64,000 nucleotides of DNA from Perkinsus olseni (GCA_013115135.1 JABANP010000212.1:21284-85283); one strand, 5' to 3'. Shown: positions 51,886-64,000, counted from the first letter of the stretch. Program-made: numbers and translations. The notes: generated from the sequence alone by a model not told the origin.

Positions 51886-53899
51886 ACTAAAAAATTATTA
51901 ATGGTTGCACTCGCACTTGCATTAATGGTTGCATTATTAAGGCTGAATCTGGCATTCTGCACCCTTGATGTGGAGGTAGGACACCAGAGACCGCTGCCCA
52001 GATCTGTCGTGGGCACAGAGTCAGGCAGTCTCTGGTACACTACTGAAAATGTTCACTCTGAACAGTAGTAGTAGTAGCAGCCAAACAGGGTTTGGTGCGG
52101 CTCTGGCAATGCGATCGAGAGATGGAAGTGAGTCTAGCTGAAGAGATAGACTTCACAGTCAGAGCCCTAGCACACGCTGGCTCACTTTCATAGTGGCTGC
52201 TCATCGCTGTTGATCTCCGATTAAGTGAAGGTGCCTTGGTCCAAGGCCCTTGGAACTTTCGAAGACTGCAATGAGCAGGTCATCAAAATAGTCATGCAGC
52301 CAGGTATACGTGGCCACGTCGCTGCATCGATAGCAAGAGACGCCCACTCCGGGAGTGGGAGTGGCACTCGGAGTGGCACTCCCAAAGTTCCACGCAGCGT
52401 CAAGGGGCCGGCAGGTACGCCTATGCTTATTCCGGGTGAGTTTCACTTGGAGCAGTTGCCACTGCTACAGTAATTACTTCGTACAGAGCCAAATTGGTAC
52501 ACGATTGATTAGTACATCCTATTCTCGTCTCGTGTCAACTGGTGCAGTCGCTCCTCGGACAGTGGCTTTCGGTACAGTTGCAACTTGTGCAGTTGCAGTA
52601 GGTACACCTTCAATCCCGTGGATAATGAACTCATACTGCGTTCGACCACGGAAGCGTTAGAACTTGAAGAGAACCTGAACTTAAGGTTCTTTTCAGGTCC
52701 TAGCGTCAACCTGGTGAATTCGGCAGCACTCGGGCTGTTCAGTAAGTCGATACCGGGACTGGGGATCAATACCAGGACTGACCGGAGCCTTTTTCTGTTC
52801 AGTGAATCAATCCTGGGAGCAGATCCTGAGATCAATCTCTGGATCGATCTTGAATGCGTGCAGAGGAGCACAGGATCGGTAGGGGATTAAAATTCAAGTG
52901 AGTGCTCCCCTAGGTCTATACGCGTCATCGTCGCCGGGGGGTGGCCGGGTTCTCCGGTACCAAGTATAGACCGAACCTGCCACACACGCACGTCCCCCTT
53001 GTTGGTGACCGGTATTGGCACGACCATGTCATTGCACATCCTCATGCTCGACCCCTCGTATGTGTTTCCATGGTAACTTGCCTGTTAACCTTTTTTTCAC
53101 TTCTTTTCTTTTTCCGTAATGCCCAGTGGGCGCAGCCCACTCCCCCCGAGTCGAGAGCCGTGACGACTCCCACACTGCTGCTGCATCGCTGCTCAGTGAA
53201 CAAGCCATCCGTCAGCAGTCACTGAAAAGCTGACCCCACAATTGCCATATTATATGAGGCCCTGTGCTGCTGGTCATGCCTTCTCGGGCGCTGCGAAGTC
53301 AGAGAAGAATAGCGCACGCCCGAGCATAGCAAAAATCTAAGCGGGATGAGGAAAATATAAGCGACGTGGGTGAAAATCTAGCGGTATATTTATCGAGGAG
53401 TGCTCGGCCAGAGATAGATGTAGAGCGGCGCCAGCTCTTGCCTCGGGACCCGAGACCCGGACCGCCTTCATCGAGTTCACAGATCGTCTCAGACGGGTCT
53501 CAGCTGACTCACAAGAGTGAAGTGGTTTACTTTGAATTGGCAATTGCGGTGCGGAGCGCATATGAAAGTATGGAAACACGGGACCTTGTTTCGACGGTTG
53601 CTCCCGTAGCTCTTCAACTCAACATCTACAAGATCTTCTAGCTTTCACTTGACCGTCTCCCCACGAGGCCAGGTAACGCCAGGAGCGAGGTCGCTATCGT
53701 CGAACCACAGAGTGCGGAAGCACGGTCCGTGAATAGTCTTAGAAGCAGACATTGAGAAGAAGGCTTCAAAGTCGGCTTCAATTTCAGAGTAGCACTGCTG
53801 AAGATTCGGCCGTAGGTACATAGCGAGAGCATAGTCCCCAATGGCTACTCTCTAGACCGAGAGAGCAGGCAGTACACTTCGGCGAAATAAATCTGATCA

Positions 53900-54720
53900 G
53901 GAATGTCCAAACGCTCCCGCGGTGGGACACGGCGGATCCGGGTTCGATACGAACCACCCGATGAAGAATCCAAACAGCCCTCAGCGGCAATAGCGTCCCA
54001 GATCTTGAGCAAACTGGAGCGCGTGGATTCCACGCGTAAGCCGGGTGGAGTCAAATCTTGTCCTGGGAGCCTTGTTCCTCTGGGCCTTAGCTTCCAACTC
54101 ATATCGCGAAGCTCGCAGCAAAGCGGCGGTAGCGGTGAAAAAAGCTGAAGCCGATTTCACGGAGCTGGAGTGTTCTTAGATTGAGAACGCGGAAGCTTAG
54201 CACGCTGAGGACGTTAAACGCCTCATCAATGAATTGAAAACAGGCTTCACACTGACACGCAGGCGTCATAATATCCTTGCCCCACAGGAATTTGTAAGCC
54301 ATTTCAAGCAACTACTGGCTTGAAAACTTGCATTCTACCTGCCCTGGAGCCACCTGATCTGCCAACAGAGCGCAAAGCAGGGGAAGATATCACCTTGGAC
54401 AAGGTGCAGGACTCTTTCTGCTCCACGGGTAATGATAAAGCTCCTGCAGCGAATGAGGTGGTGACCACACTCTAAGGATCTTGCACCGCTTGTGCCATGA
54501 GTGGTGGATTAGGCCGGAGAGTATTCCCAGAGCTCTAGAACACTCCATTATCGTCCGTTGCTTCAAGAAAGGCGACAGTAAGGAAGCAGGCAACTACAAA
54601 AGTATAAAACTGCTCGATCATATGGGCAAGGTTTATTCTGGGGCTTTGGGGCGGAGGTTGAAACCTCTAGCAGAGAATTTTGTTGGAGAAGAGCAGTTTA
54701 GCTTCTTACCAGGTAAGACC
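53900..54720 (+). pseudogene. Non-LTR (LINE) reverse-transcriptase fragment
   Basis: Plus-strand remnants: ITLDKVQDSFCSTGNDKAPA (54,391 onward) matches the KAPG-type region just before LINE RT, and 54,481-54,726 reads WWIRPESIPRALEHSIIVRC, FKKGD, NYKSIKLLDHMGKVYSGAL and FVGEEQFSFLPGKT, corresponding to the IPxxW, fKKGDxxxxxNYRPISLL and GF-pGrst blocks. The catalytic palm is missing and stops and frame changes are frequent, so it is dead. It abuts the RNase H end of the LTR-type element on the opposite strand. Confidence 0.72.
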
Positions 54721-55779
54721 TTATGAGAAGGATCGTCTATGTCTATCAGGTACGTGCACCATGCATAACCCAGAGTACTCGCATCGCAATTAATGTAGAT
54801 GTCAAGTGCGTGACCTGCAAGGACAACACTGGTATGAGGCATATGGGGGCTCATGTCAGCATTGGCTATCTTTAAAAGTTGAAGTAAGTCATGATGCTGT
54901 TGCACTGATAGAGGCCATTGCTTATCCCAATCCTTAGGACTGTTGCCAGGGGCCTTTCTACTGAAAGTGCGGATCAGGTCGGCGCAGTACCGAGCTCGGC
55001 CATGTACATGCAGGGGGATCAAAGATATTCCCAGCAAGCGCGAAAGCATGGCGTTTACTTATGGTGGGCTTAAGCGTCGTCGGCAAAGGGTTGGAAATGC
55101 ATCTAATGGCCAATGTACCCATGGGGGTCAATCCCCATGCTACCCCCAGGTGACGGTACCACTCTTTTTGCTTCAAGGTATCTTGCTTATCTTCAGGGAA
55201 CGCCGCTCCCATGCGGACCCCTGTGAAACGAGCAAGGTGAACAAAGCGCTCTACAAGAGGCTGTGGACCAAAAACCAAGAAGTCATCATAGTAAGTGTAG
55301 ATATAGAGGTTCTTGCAGATGGAGGCAGCGTCCCTCGTGTCTGTTAGGTGTACATCGCGACCAGTAATAGCAGAGAGTACGATACTGAGCAGAACGCATA
55401 TCTGGCCGCTCAAGGCGGCCGGACCAAAAGAGACACCAAACACTACTCTCGAAGAGAGGTAGGCTTTACCACACGTAGTCAGCGGGAGCTCTCGATTTAG
55501 GCGACAGCGATAAAAAGCTTTACTAAGGTCCAGAAAGATTCCGGTGAAAGAGGGTTGCCAGGCTAAGCGAGCAGCCATAGTGATCTGGTGAACATCATAC
55601 CCGGAATAACTGGCTGGCGGGAGCACCCTGTTCAATGCACGAGCATCCGAACAAGGGCGCACCTTAGTCGATTTCCAGTCACCCTGGGCCAATGGAAATG
55701 TCACTATACTTGGCCCATCAAGGAATCCTTGACAAGGATAGGTAGGTTGTCTTGGGGTGGTGAGTCTCGACGTCGCCAC
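54720..55779 (-). pseudogene. RT and RNase H start of element C
   Basis: RT motifs: STKVRPCSDARALNRVLPP, motif A FTGIFLDLSKAFYRCRL, motif B FGVSFGPAALSGQI, motif C YTYYDDFLVFG, then LGVAWGLTPMG. In the next ORF RNase H begins with LDIYINCDASTLGYAWC (first Asp) and is cut off shortly after. The protease ORF overlaps the start of this frame by about 60 bp, as if pro and pol were joined by frameshifting, but decay is an equal explanation. Ty3/gypsy or a related LTR lineage is likely; it was not resolved. Confidence 0.75.
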
Positions 55780-56446
55780 CAGTTTTTGTCCAGATACATT
55801 GAGATTTCCTTGCGGAAGCTCTGCCGTTGACTCTCCGTGAGTTCAGCCAGTTTTGATGCGGAGTAATCACCATGTCCGACGCGCTTCTTTTGCGTAACAG
55901 AAGTGTTAGTGGCCAGTCATCGGAAGGGACTTCGAAGTAACATGTTTGCTCTGGAGTGTCATGTACCGCTTCCGTGGGGAGACTACGAAGTTGACCTGTA
56001 TAGCGTGATGCACCAGGAAGCGGGAAGGGTTTGAACAAGCGATCATGAAGGATGTCGATCACCCTGGCCTCTTGGACCGATGCTTCTTCATCTAGCAGAA
56101 TTGGAAGGTTAGAGAGCTGTCGGGCTCGCTCTTGTGTATCACCAGGTATGTGTACTAGCACCCAAAGTTGCTGAATATCGGTATAAGACAACAAAAGGTC
56201 AATTTGAGACGGGATGTGGTCTACAACCCTAGCATCAATTGTGAGCGATAGATCGTCACGCCATGATGGCCTCACCTGTACTCGAGTGGTGGTGTTTGAA
56301 AAAGAGTCGCTATGACCAGTGTCACAAACCGTATCAAGGTGCAAAGCCGCAGAGTCTTGTGCTGACAAGTGTAACCGTACGGAGCAATCGCGCGAGATCA
56401 GACTGTGAGAGCACATAGTGTCTAAACCAGCTTGGACGACCGCCCA
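55718..56446 (-). pseudogene. Aspartic protease region of element C
   Basis: Just inside the nested insertion the frame reads WAVVQAGLDTMCSHSLISRD, a retropepsin active-site loop in which DTG is DTM. IDLLLSYTDIQQLWV fits the second half of the fold, followed by a linker (RLFKPFPLPGAS) to the RT. The changed active-site Gly may mean the enzyme is inactive. Identity rests on the loop and on its position between gag and RT. Confidence 0.6.
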
Positions 56447-57125
56447 GGAGCCCGTTCAACTGCAAAACGCTTCCGAGTTCCGAGTCTGAGTACTTCCTTC
56501 CGAGTTAGCATTCCTAGTGAACTGTTCAAGTACGACCACTCGGAATGGTCGCGTTTCCGAGCTGTTTTGCCTAGTACGAATCCCGAGATAATTCTCCTCG
56601 TGTTCAAGTCGCTTCTATGAGAAATGTCCCCGACTCGGAAAAGTAGCCTTACTCGCTGAACTAACTCCTGCGACGCAACGCGCAGCGGGACAGAAACGCA
56701 ACACAACTTTCTTACACGTTCTTGTCAATACAATGTGAGTTCGCACTGTGAGGCCCTCACAGTGAGGAATAGGCTACTCCGAATGGCTACATTATTGTTA
56801 GTCATCATTTCATAGCGTAGCATGATCCAAGGGAACGAAAACGTTGCGTTAGCAGGATGTTTGGGTGTCGAAAGGACTCGGAAACACTAGCCCTCTCCAC
56901 TCGGACTCGGATTAACCTTTAACGAGCCGAGTGGGCGGCACTTGAACTAAGAACTCGGATTTAGTTATCCGGGAGCACGGATTTCCAGGCCCCAGTGAAT
57001 CTCTTAGCGCTCGGAAAGTGAGCTCGGCAAAAATTAGCACTTGAACGGGCAAGTTTTCTCTGAGCTCGGAAGAGTGCCCTTTCCGAGAACTAAGACTCGG
57101 AAATTAAAGCACTTGAACGGGCTCC
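56447..57125. mobile_element. 679-bp TIR (MITE-like) element nested in retrotransposon C
   Basis: Perfect 13-bp terminal inverted repeats GGAGCCCGTTCAA (56447-56459) and TTGAACGGGCTCC (57113-57125). Many internal TTCCGAGT/ACTCGGAA units and a second GAACGGGC copy near 57,043 form subterminal repeats. No transposase ORF. Removing it together with one flanking A on the plus strand restores the gag-protease frame (ASSDDDTWAVVQAGLDT), which supports an insertion and defines its ends. Confidence 0.85.
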
Positions 57126-58742
57126 AGGTGTCATCATCGGATGAGGCGAATCCACGAATGAAGACATGCCGGATGCACAGCTGGTCACAGTTTGAGTTAA
57201 CTACGCCAACACTGACCATACTAGAACTCAATTTCCCGGAAGGATAAGAGGAACTGGGTTTGGTAGATCTGCTCGCTATGAGCTTACGAACACGAGGGTC
57301 ATCGCAGTCCCTTCCGCGATGCTGAGATGATCCACAAAGGGAACAGAGCTTCTGTTTCCAGCGCCTGTCGGATTCTTCCGTTGTAATCCCAAGAGCCTCG
57401 CGTAGACTCCCAGGTTTTACAGGACGACTTGACGGATCAGAGCGCGACTTGGTAGTAGATGTAGTTGCAGTCGGAGTATCCGAACGACGTGATGGCCTCG
57501 AAGTAGTCCTAGAGAATACTAGTACAGGTGATGATGATGGGGCTAAGAAGCTCTTCCCAGGTGGAGGGTTGCTCCGCAGCCGTTTGAAGTTATCGGGCTG
57601 GAATTCAGAGGACTTCAGCTGGGGGCGCTTCCCGTGACGCTAACGAGATTCAATCTTTCGTCGATGGTACGGAGACCGAGATCTTGTGCCGCTTTGATGA
57701 GCTTCTGTTCGAAATGCTCTTCATCTTCAGAGTTTTTCAACTCTTGAAGGAAGAGACGCCCAGACAGATCAATCACAGCTGAGGAACTGCTTGTAAAAAA
57801 CCGAGATCTAGCCTCGACCATATCGGCGAGTAGAACGCGTCGGCATGACCAATCAATCGTGACCTTGTGCTCGGTGACTAAGCAATTTAAAAGCTTTCGT
57901 TCCATCTGGCATGACTGCTCCCAAGGCCGAGAGGCAGAGTAACGATCACTGTTGCTCCACTTCCGTAGGACAACCGTGAATTTGTCTGGTCTCATGTAAT
58001 AAGAACGGGCTGGGCCGAGAACTCGTCCAAGGAGTTGAGAGATTTGATCATACCATTCCAAAAGCTGACCACTAATCTCCTGGACTCGCGTACGACGAGC
58101 TTAAGAGTCAGCAATGTCCTCCGCCTTCCTCATCTCATCATAAATAGATAACCTTGTGCCATATTTACTCTCCGAAGGGGGTAATGAAGCATCCCGAAGT
58201 AAATCGTCACGTATAACTTCACTGAAACGTGAAGGGAGAGCAGCTGCTACAGAGAGCAACTTGAGAGGACTGGTATTGACCTTACAAGCTTGAGTAGCTT
58301 GCTGTAAATTACGAGTATAGTCTCGATAGTCAAAAGTAGGTGTACGAACCAGTTGACTGGCGTGAGACTCGTTCTCTTTGGTCAAAGTCGACTCAAGACG
58401 CTGCCGAGCGTTATCAATGGCACATTCTAGAGCAGGGCCCTTGACACAGGAGTCACTCAGAGCCAGACCATAGCTCGCAATAAAGCGAGGGAAATCTAAC
58501 CCGAGGTCTCTTCCACTTTTGTCATGAAAAGAGAGCCCCTTCCACCCAAGGCCTTTTGGGTGTCCTGCACCTAGGACATATTCCGTGATAGAATACGGAG
58601 TGAGCTTACTGAGCTCAGCTGCTGATAGGCGCTTATCACTACGACCAGAGGCTGAACTTGACTCGACCGATTGTTGAAGTTGATCCCAGACAGAGGGAGC
58701 TTTATCAAACACCGAAATTGGAAGTCGAAAAGGGCTCTTCAA
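57126..58742 (-). pseudogene. Gag of element C with CCHC zinc knuckle
   Basis: Starts near 58742 (MKSPFRLPISVFDKAPSVWD) with blocks ALECAIDNARQRLESTLTKE and YTRNLQQATQACKV; a second ORF (58061-57615) has MEWYDQISQLLGRVLG and RVLLADMVEARSRFF. After a frame break a Ser/Pro/Thr-rich stretch leads to KLCSLCGSSQHRGRDC near 57,350-57,305, a C-x2-C-x4-H-x4-C nucleocapsid knuckle. The nested TIR element follows. Breaks near 58,080 and 57,620 make it non-functional. Confidence 0.65.
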
Positions 58743-61298
58743 TTGTAACTCTGTACTCTTCTGTCCACTACCGAGCTTTTTTTGAGGCCTGAATCCGAGG
58801 ACTCTCCCGTATCAGAGGGTTTCTCAGATCCACTAAGATCACCTTGCAGCTCCTCAGGCGGAGGTTCAATCTCTCTTCCTGACGGAGATCCACCATCAGT
58901 TGGTGTTTTCTTAGGTGTCTTCTGGCCTGTAGCTAAACGTCTTCCTTCCGTAGGGGTCGTGTTTTTGCTTTCTCGGATGATGCACCATGTTTCGTGGACG
59001 CAACAGAATAATCAGAGATGAGAAGAGAATAGCAGCAAAGATACAACAATGATGGGGATTATCATAGCTAAGCTAAGCGTTGTCTCCCTTTTGTGTACTC
59101 CGAGGTGACGCTTGTTGGGATCGAACCTGCGACCTGAGAAAGGAATTCCTGCGATATCCTGCATAGCAGGAAAACACCGCCTTCTCACTAAAGTATGCAA
59201 AAATCGACTACGAAAGGCTGGCATCCCTGCGTGGTCGCTGGTCTTCGGAGTTGTTGCCTGGGGGGCGTGTGGACTGCCCTGGTTTGTGTCGTCTCTGTTC
59301 ACACAATTTCTTAGTGCTGTCGTATCTAGTGCAGCTCAGCGCTAGTATTGCTGTTCTTTAAATCGCTATACCTAACATATTGTTTTGTTGTTATATTATT
59401 GCTCACGCGATAAGTGAGCGCCATACGACGCCGAGACAAGCTCACGATAGGGCGAGCGCTCAACGGTGTGACGAACCGCTGGTTCGAGAGGGCAGCGCAC
59501 GGCAGTTGGCGCGCGCCTCAGTTGTCTACATATAACCGTCAGCCGTTTCATTTTTTTGGGGGCCCCTAAGCCGAGATTTCGAGTGTGAGAGAGACTCTAG
59601 TACGAGTTTACTCATCTGCTGCTACTGTGGGACTCTGATCGTGGTATTTGATCTCTGCAACCCGATTTTTCAACTACACCTCTGACTTCGAGTTCCAAGT
59701 ATTTGAGATTGAGGTTTTCCAGATCTACTGCGACATCAAGAAGCACTCAGACGTGTCTACATCGACTTCCCCTTCCCTTCGGATCTGCTGAAGGTACCCC
59801 GATACTTCACAACGGACCCTGCACGCGTACACAGCTCAGCTAGATGACTCTCTCCGTGCTTCGAGGTGGGGCTTCCAACACTCGAGCGCCCACTTCTCGA
59901 AGGGATCTCCCTTCTCCTCTCGCCCCTTTGAGTAACTGATAAGGGGGCTTTCCTGCTTGTACTCTCCTTCCAAGCAGTGCCGCTACATCGCCTGCCCAAG
60001 AACGCCAGCTACCGTCACAGCCTACGCATCAGTTTTTCACAACAACTACCTCACTCAACTCAGCATCTCAGCCACTGCGTGCCGGTCATCTGGTGGCTGA
60101 TCTCGGGAAAGGCTCCCAGCTGGGAAGGTATCAAGGACAGCGCAACTCCATGCTTTCAAACCTTGGGTGCTCACAGCTCAGCTCTTATGGCTGCCACAAA
60201 ACCAACCAACCGCCTCGCCCTCGGCGGTACCCTCAGCGCCCATCGACCCTTCCTCCGGTATCTGCTTCATGGGATACCTCATTGATCGCGGGTTAGGCCG
60301 AGATGGTACAGCCTGCTGCAGGTATAATTGGTCTGATCAAAGCGCGAACCGCAAAGCAGCAAGCAGCATTTGTTACACCAATCATGTCGTGCTAATCCAA
60401 CCTCCCGTTTCTAATCTAAACACGGGTGCCAAGGCCAAGCCCGTCCTGCGCGTAAACCAAGCCAAGCTTATCAAATTCAACTTGCACGAAATTGCTGAGA
60501 ATCCAAGCAGCCAGCAAAGGACCTTGGCTCAAGATTCGCCAACGGCCAGATGGCCAAACTGTTCAATTTGACACACGCGACACAGGATAGCTCAGTCAGT
60601 TGCTACCACCAATTGATTCAACATTATACAGCTCAAGAAACTTGATCTATTCTACAACCGATTACTCACTCTTCACGAGAGAATGTTTCACACCGCACTC
60701 ATCCACTAGTGTCTCACATATAGTCCGGAGCTACCTGAAGCAGAGCATCGTATAACATCACCGTTTCGTATACTGAAAATTCGATCCTCGCACGCCCTCA
60801 ACGCACCCTGATGGGCATTGTGAACGCAGAAGATCACGACATTTCCCAAAGTTTTCTGCCCATTTGTCAGGGCTTCGACAAGTGTATCGAAATGATTCAG
60901 TAGGCAATAATAAATTTCATAGCACTTTTTATCAATGATTGCTATGAAGAAGGGAACGAAAGTGTGCCTGTACTCTCGCCGGACGCTATCATATCTTGCC
61001 GGACGCTATTATACCTAGAGGGACCGATATGTTATCAGTGTCATCGGCCTGCGGGTTGTTTTGTCACAAAAATTCACAATATCATTCTGAATGCGTACCT
61101 AATTCTGATTCCTCCGATTCATGCCACTTTTAAGCTTGATCGCATTCTTTTATTTGCGCATCCTTGTTCAAAGCAAATCCGGCCGGCAATGCCCGGATAA
61201 ACCAATCCATGGAGGACAGCATACCCTTATTGTCAAATCATCGTAATACAGAACGTGACTCGGCACATTTCGAATCGATCCGGAAGCCCACGAAACCC
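58743..61298. other. Anonymous repeat DNA, possible 5' end of element C
   Basis: No recognised gene. A tRNA-like B-box (GGTTCGATCC on the minus strand, 59,120-59,129) occurs but no foldable tRNA was found. The plus-strand ORF around 60,167-60,571 and shorter ones have no family signature. A 14-bp direct repeat TTGCCGGACGCTAT-like unit occurs twice near 60,976 and 60,997. Confidence 0.35.
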
Positions 61299-62640
61299 TC
61301 ACTCATCATTCGGGCGAAGCCATCGAGCTTCACACTTTGAAGCCAGCTTCACACCTTCGCAATTATCGAGCTGCGCGATCTCTCCTTTCTCGTGGTGGCA
61401 GGCGTAGCCGGTATTTTTCTCTTGGGTACCTCCGAGATCGCTGCAGATCTGCAATCTCGGTATTGTTGACCACCCAAAGCGCCGTTGCCAGCACCACCGG
61501 GTCGCACCACTCATCTGAGCTTGCGGCAAGGATTTCGCGAGGAGCTCTGCAGACATTTCGATGCTTGCGCTCCCATCACCCCCTACACTGGGGATGGTTG
61601 AGGGGCTAAAAGGACCATATAATACCGCAGCGTGCCGCCAAAAGAACTTGCCCCGCGAATTAGGAAGCGTCATCGCTTCCGACGTAGTCCCGATAGCCAA
61701 TACGCGCAAAGCGCCATTGCATTGGTTAGAGCGTCATTGCTTTCACCTCGCTTTCAGCACCTTCCGACTCTAGAGGTATCAGCTCTAAGAAGGAGGAGTT
61801 ATAGCACACACCCAACTGCGATTTCTCGCGCGCATCGCCGAGATACAGTACATCGACGCCCATTGCCTGCCATGATTCCGGGAACTCAGGTGGTAATTTC
61901 GTTCCTGGTTGGACCCTGCATCCTCTCACACGCAATCCGCAAAAATGCACGGTGTCTCCTTGCCGGCGTTAATCGGGAGCATGTGCTCTCGGTATATGTC
62001 TTCAAACACCTGCAGTCTCTCTTTCAGGAGCTCCACAGTCGCGGCCCCAACGATTGTACCATCCCGTGGGTTGGTGATGTAGAAGGGCTTAATTGGGACC
62101 CTTGCCTTGGTCTCAGATGTCAAAGCGGAGATGGCCTTCTGGAAGAATGAAGGACTCATCTTCCAGCCCATGCTCAGTGTGGTAGACGCCCATACACACC
62201 TATGTTGTGCCAGTGATTGAGCAACGCAAGCGGTAGCTTCGGGGGATAGCGTAGTCGAACTTCGAACTTCACAACAAGGGCAGATTTTCGCAGAAGAAAG
62301 ACAAAGAACTCACTTTTCGAGTAGTTTACCGCTATGTGAAACGCACTTGTGCGAAGCGCGACCGAATACTGGCGCAGTAATCGAAGGCGAACTACAAGTG
62401 GTCAGACGATAATGATTACAAGGGCTTCCTCCCGGGACGGGCTCGCTCGGGGCAGTCTCGCTTAAAATGCCCAACCTTACCGCACTGGTAACATACCACC
62501 GTCCCCCTCCGTGGATTCTGAGCGACTCTCCTGACGTCGTGAAGGACCTCGTCAACCTGTGTTTGGCGGGCCGCTACTACCGGAGGTTCACCACTTGTGG
62601 TCGGAGCCATTTGCATCTGTACCGACCGCAGCACCCGCAG
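61299..62640 (-). mobile_element. Remnant of another gag/RT retroelement (D)
   Basis: Minus-strand pieces: a nucleocapsid knuckle VVCYQCGKVGHFKRDCPERA (62,520-62,450, C-x2-C-x4-H-x4-C), then RT-like GWKMSPSFFQKAISALTSE and LLKERLQVFEDIYREHMLPI (62,171-61,950) corresponding to the fingers/palm end of Ty3-type RT. Motif C was not found and the frame breaks repeatedly, so this is a dead fragment. Boundaries are approximate. Confidence 0.5.
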
Positions 62641-64000
62641 AATAGCACCCCGTCGCCCCTAAAACGCCGTCACTCGGAAACACAACCGATTTCATAGCTT
62701 GTAGGTAGGTGGATAGAATGAGAGAAGGCAATAGCTGTGATCGTTTGCAGGGTAGACACACTCGTACGAGACACGGACGCACGCAGATACGAACGTGCTA
62801 CGACCCTCTGGTCCGGACATCACCGATCTGGACACTAGTCCCACAATTCCACGACACAATTCCATTCACAATCCATGACAAGAACCTTGGTCATCAAGCT
62901 ACCAGAAGAACTCTGGATATGTGCGGCTGAAAGTCTGCAGAGTTTGAAGGTTCTGGAAGCTTGGCTTGCAGAACTCGACGGACATCATGCTTCCAACAAC
63001 AACCGCAACGACAACCACGGCAAGGACAACCGCAATCCCACTGGCGGAGTAGCTCGGGCATCTTAGTCAGAGTCCTAGTCAGGGTAGTCCTACTCCACCG
63101 AGACTCTCCACCACCTTAACCATCGGAAAATCTGACGATGAAGGTAAAGGACACCGTCAAAAACTGAGTAGGCATTATTCTGCGGTCAGCGAAAGACCTC
63201 TGCATTTCTGACGGCCATCTCTGATTACCTAAGTTTCGCAGTCAGGCTTACCTCCAGTTAGCGAGGATAGCATCCTCGCTACCATTCTCCTGAGATCCTC
63301 TGTGCTGCCATTCTTCTTCTTGGCTCACTGGTCGCGGCCTGGCCTTACAAGGGCTAGGGCTGCCACGCACTCTCCTTGTTACAAAGTTACCAATAAATCA
63401 TAGAGATAGAGAAACCCGTCGCCATCTTCAAGGTTCCGTGAGAGGATCCAGCCTGCAGAGCCTTCGCGTCAAGGAGATGAAAGGCTCGAGTGCCTCTGCG
63501 AAAGAGCCGTTCCTCAAGGAGATATCGCTATGCTGCGCAGGCCATGGTATGCCCCGAAGAACCACTGATGCCTTGAGAGCCTTCATCGATGACGTCGAAA
63601 GAGGAAGTGAGGTATGTCTTCGTCTTCACCACTGTCACATAGGGAACAGGTATCAGATCCACGGTCGACATGGCTTCGAAGGTTGTTGCGACCGCTCACC
63701 AGGTGCCAGATGCCATTCAGTGAGACCTACGAGCGAAGGGCACTCAACGCTGAAAACGTGGGGACCAAAAATCGGACTGAGCGACCCAGAGATCGCGCCT
63801 CCTCGTACTGGACGCTCGGGCGCGCAGTTGCCACTCTCGTCAGAAGGGTAGACAAGGCCTCCCGAGAAAATGTCACCGTTATTTCAACATCTAGACCGTG
63901 AAAGGCCGGGGTTCGAGCAGCAGTATCCGCTTTAAGATTGCCCTCAGTCTGTTTCGAAGGTGCATAATGAACAGAGACTGACTTGCTGATCCGGGATTGA
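62641..64000. other. Anonymous DNA at the window end
   Basis: Plus-strand ORFs at 62,875-63,066 and 63,438-63,851 show no recognisable domain. The composition matches the transposon-rich half. Nothing further can be supported. Confidence 0.35.

Larger units (their letters stand above)
50383..53640. other. Anonymous repeat-rich DNA with hairpins
   Basis: No protein family recognised on either strand. It contains the 5' flank of element B, palindromes near 51,289-51,307, 51,527-51,567 and 51,829-51,885, and a GGGAGTGGGAGTGGCACTC-type direct and inverted repeat near 52,350-52,383. ORFs of about 80-120 codons occur in several frames without supporting motifs. Confidence 0.4.
54720..58742 (-). 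mobile_element. LTR-type retrotransposon C (gag-protease-RT-RNase H, truncated, with nested insertion)
   Basis: Minus-strand order is gag with a CCHC knuckle, retropepsin-like protease, RT and the start of RNase H. Integrase and the 3' end are absent because the sequence switches to a LINE fragment near 54,720. A 679-bp TIR element (56447-57125) splits gag from protease. Several frame breaks show decay. No LTR was recognised upstream of 58,742. Confidence 0.7.

Noticed and set aside
59113..59190. tRNA gene on the minus strand
   Set aside because: A B-box-like GGTTCGATCC is present, but the T stem and anticodon stem do not fold properly; at most a tRNA-derived repeat.

Overview
The window looks like nuclear DNA of a flagellated protist. 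The evidence is many GT-AG introns of only about 30-125 nt, TPR, WD40, WW, J-domain and DEAH-helicase genes, and several flagellar or basal-body genes (a DRC8-type EF-hand protein, a CEP164-like WW protein, a CCDC177-like coiled coil, a dynein heavy chain tail). An alveolate such as Perkinsus would fit, but that is inference from style and gene content; no species marker was found.

Bases 1-38,400 are gene-rich and saturated with short trinucleotide runs (ATG/ATC, CAA/TTG, CAG) in exons, introns and spacers. Recognised genes in order: WD40 protein (+), DRC8/EFCAB2 (+), TPR plus J-domain cochaperone (-), a small charged protein (-), CCDC177-like coiled coil (-), imidazolonepropionase HutI (-), ribosome-biogenesis factor BRX1 (+), an unrecognised gene (-), PRP43/DHX15-like helicase (-), CEP164-like WW protein (+), a cold-shock-domain plus SpoU RNA methyltransferase (-), a dynein heavy chain tail without a motor (-), a divergent cyclophilin (+), a class-III aminotransferase fused to a LOR/SDH domain (+) and PRKRIP1 (+). 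Genes are 40-260 bp apart where both ends could be fixed. A stretch at about 14.4-16.9 kb lacks the triplet style and looks like an insertion.

Bases 38,400-64,000 are almost entirely transposable elements and anonymous repeat DNA. Two tyrosine-recombinase retrotransposons (DIRS type) lie head to tail on the minus strand: element A (about 40.26-45.0 kb, decayed) and element B (about 45.2-50.4 kb, with an intact 750-residue RT-RNase H and an intact gag). At 54.7-58.7 kb is an LTR-type element (gag with zinc knuckle, protease, RT, RNase H), cut short in RNase H next to an opposite-strand LINE reverse-transcriptase fragment. Its gag-protease junction is split by a 679-bp terminal-inverted-repeat element. 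Remnants of another gag/RT element lie at 61.3-62.7 kb.

The most unusual observations are the aminotransferase-LOR fusion, the motor-less dynein tail, and net +1 frame breaks inside conserved parts of BRX1 and DRC8, two of them within homotriplet contexts of a kind known from +1 frameshifting. Local indels or assembly errors could also explain these breaks.
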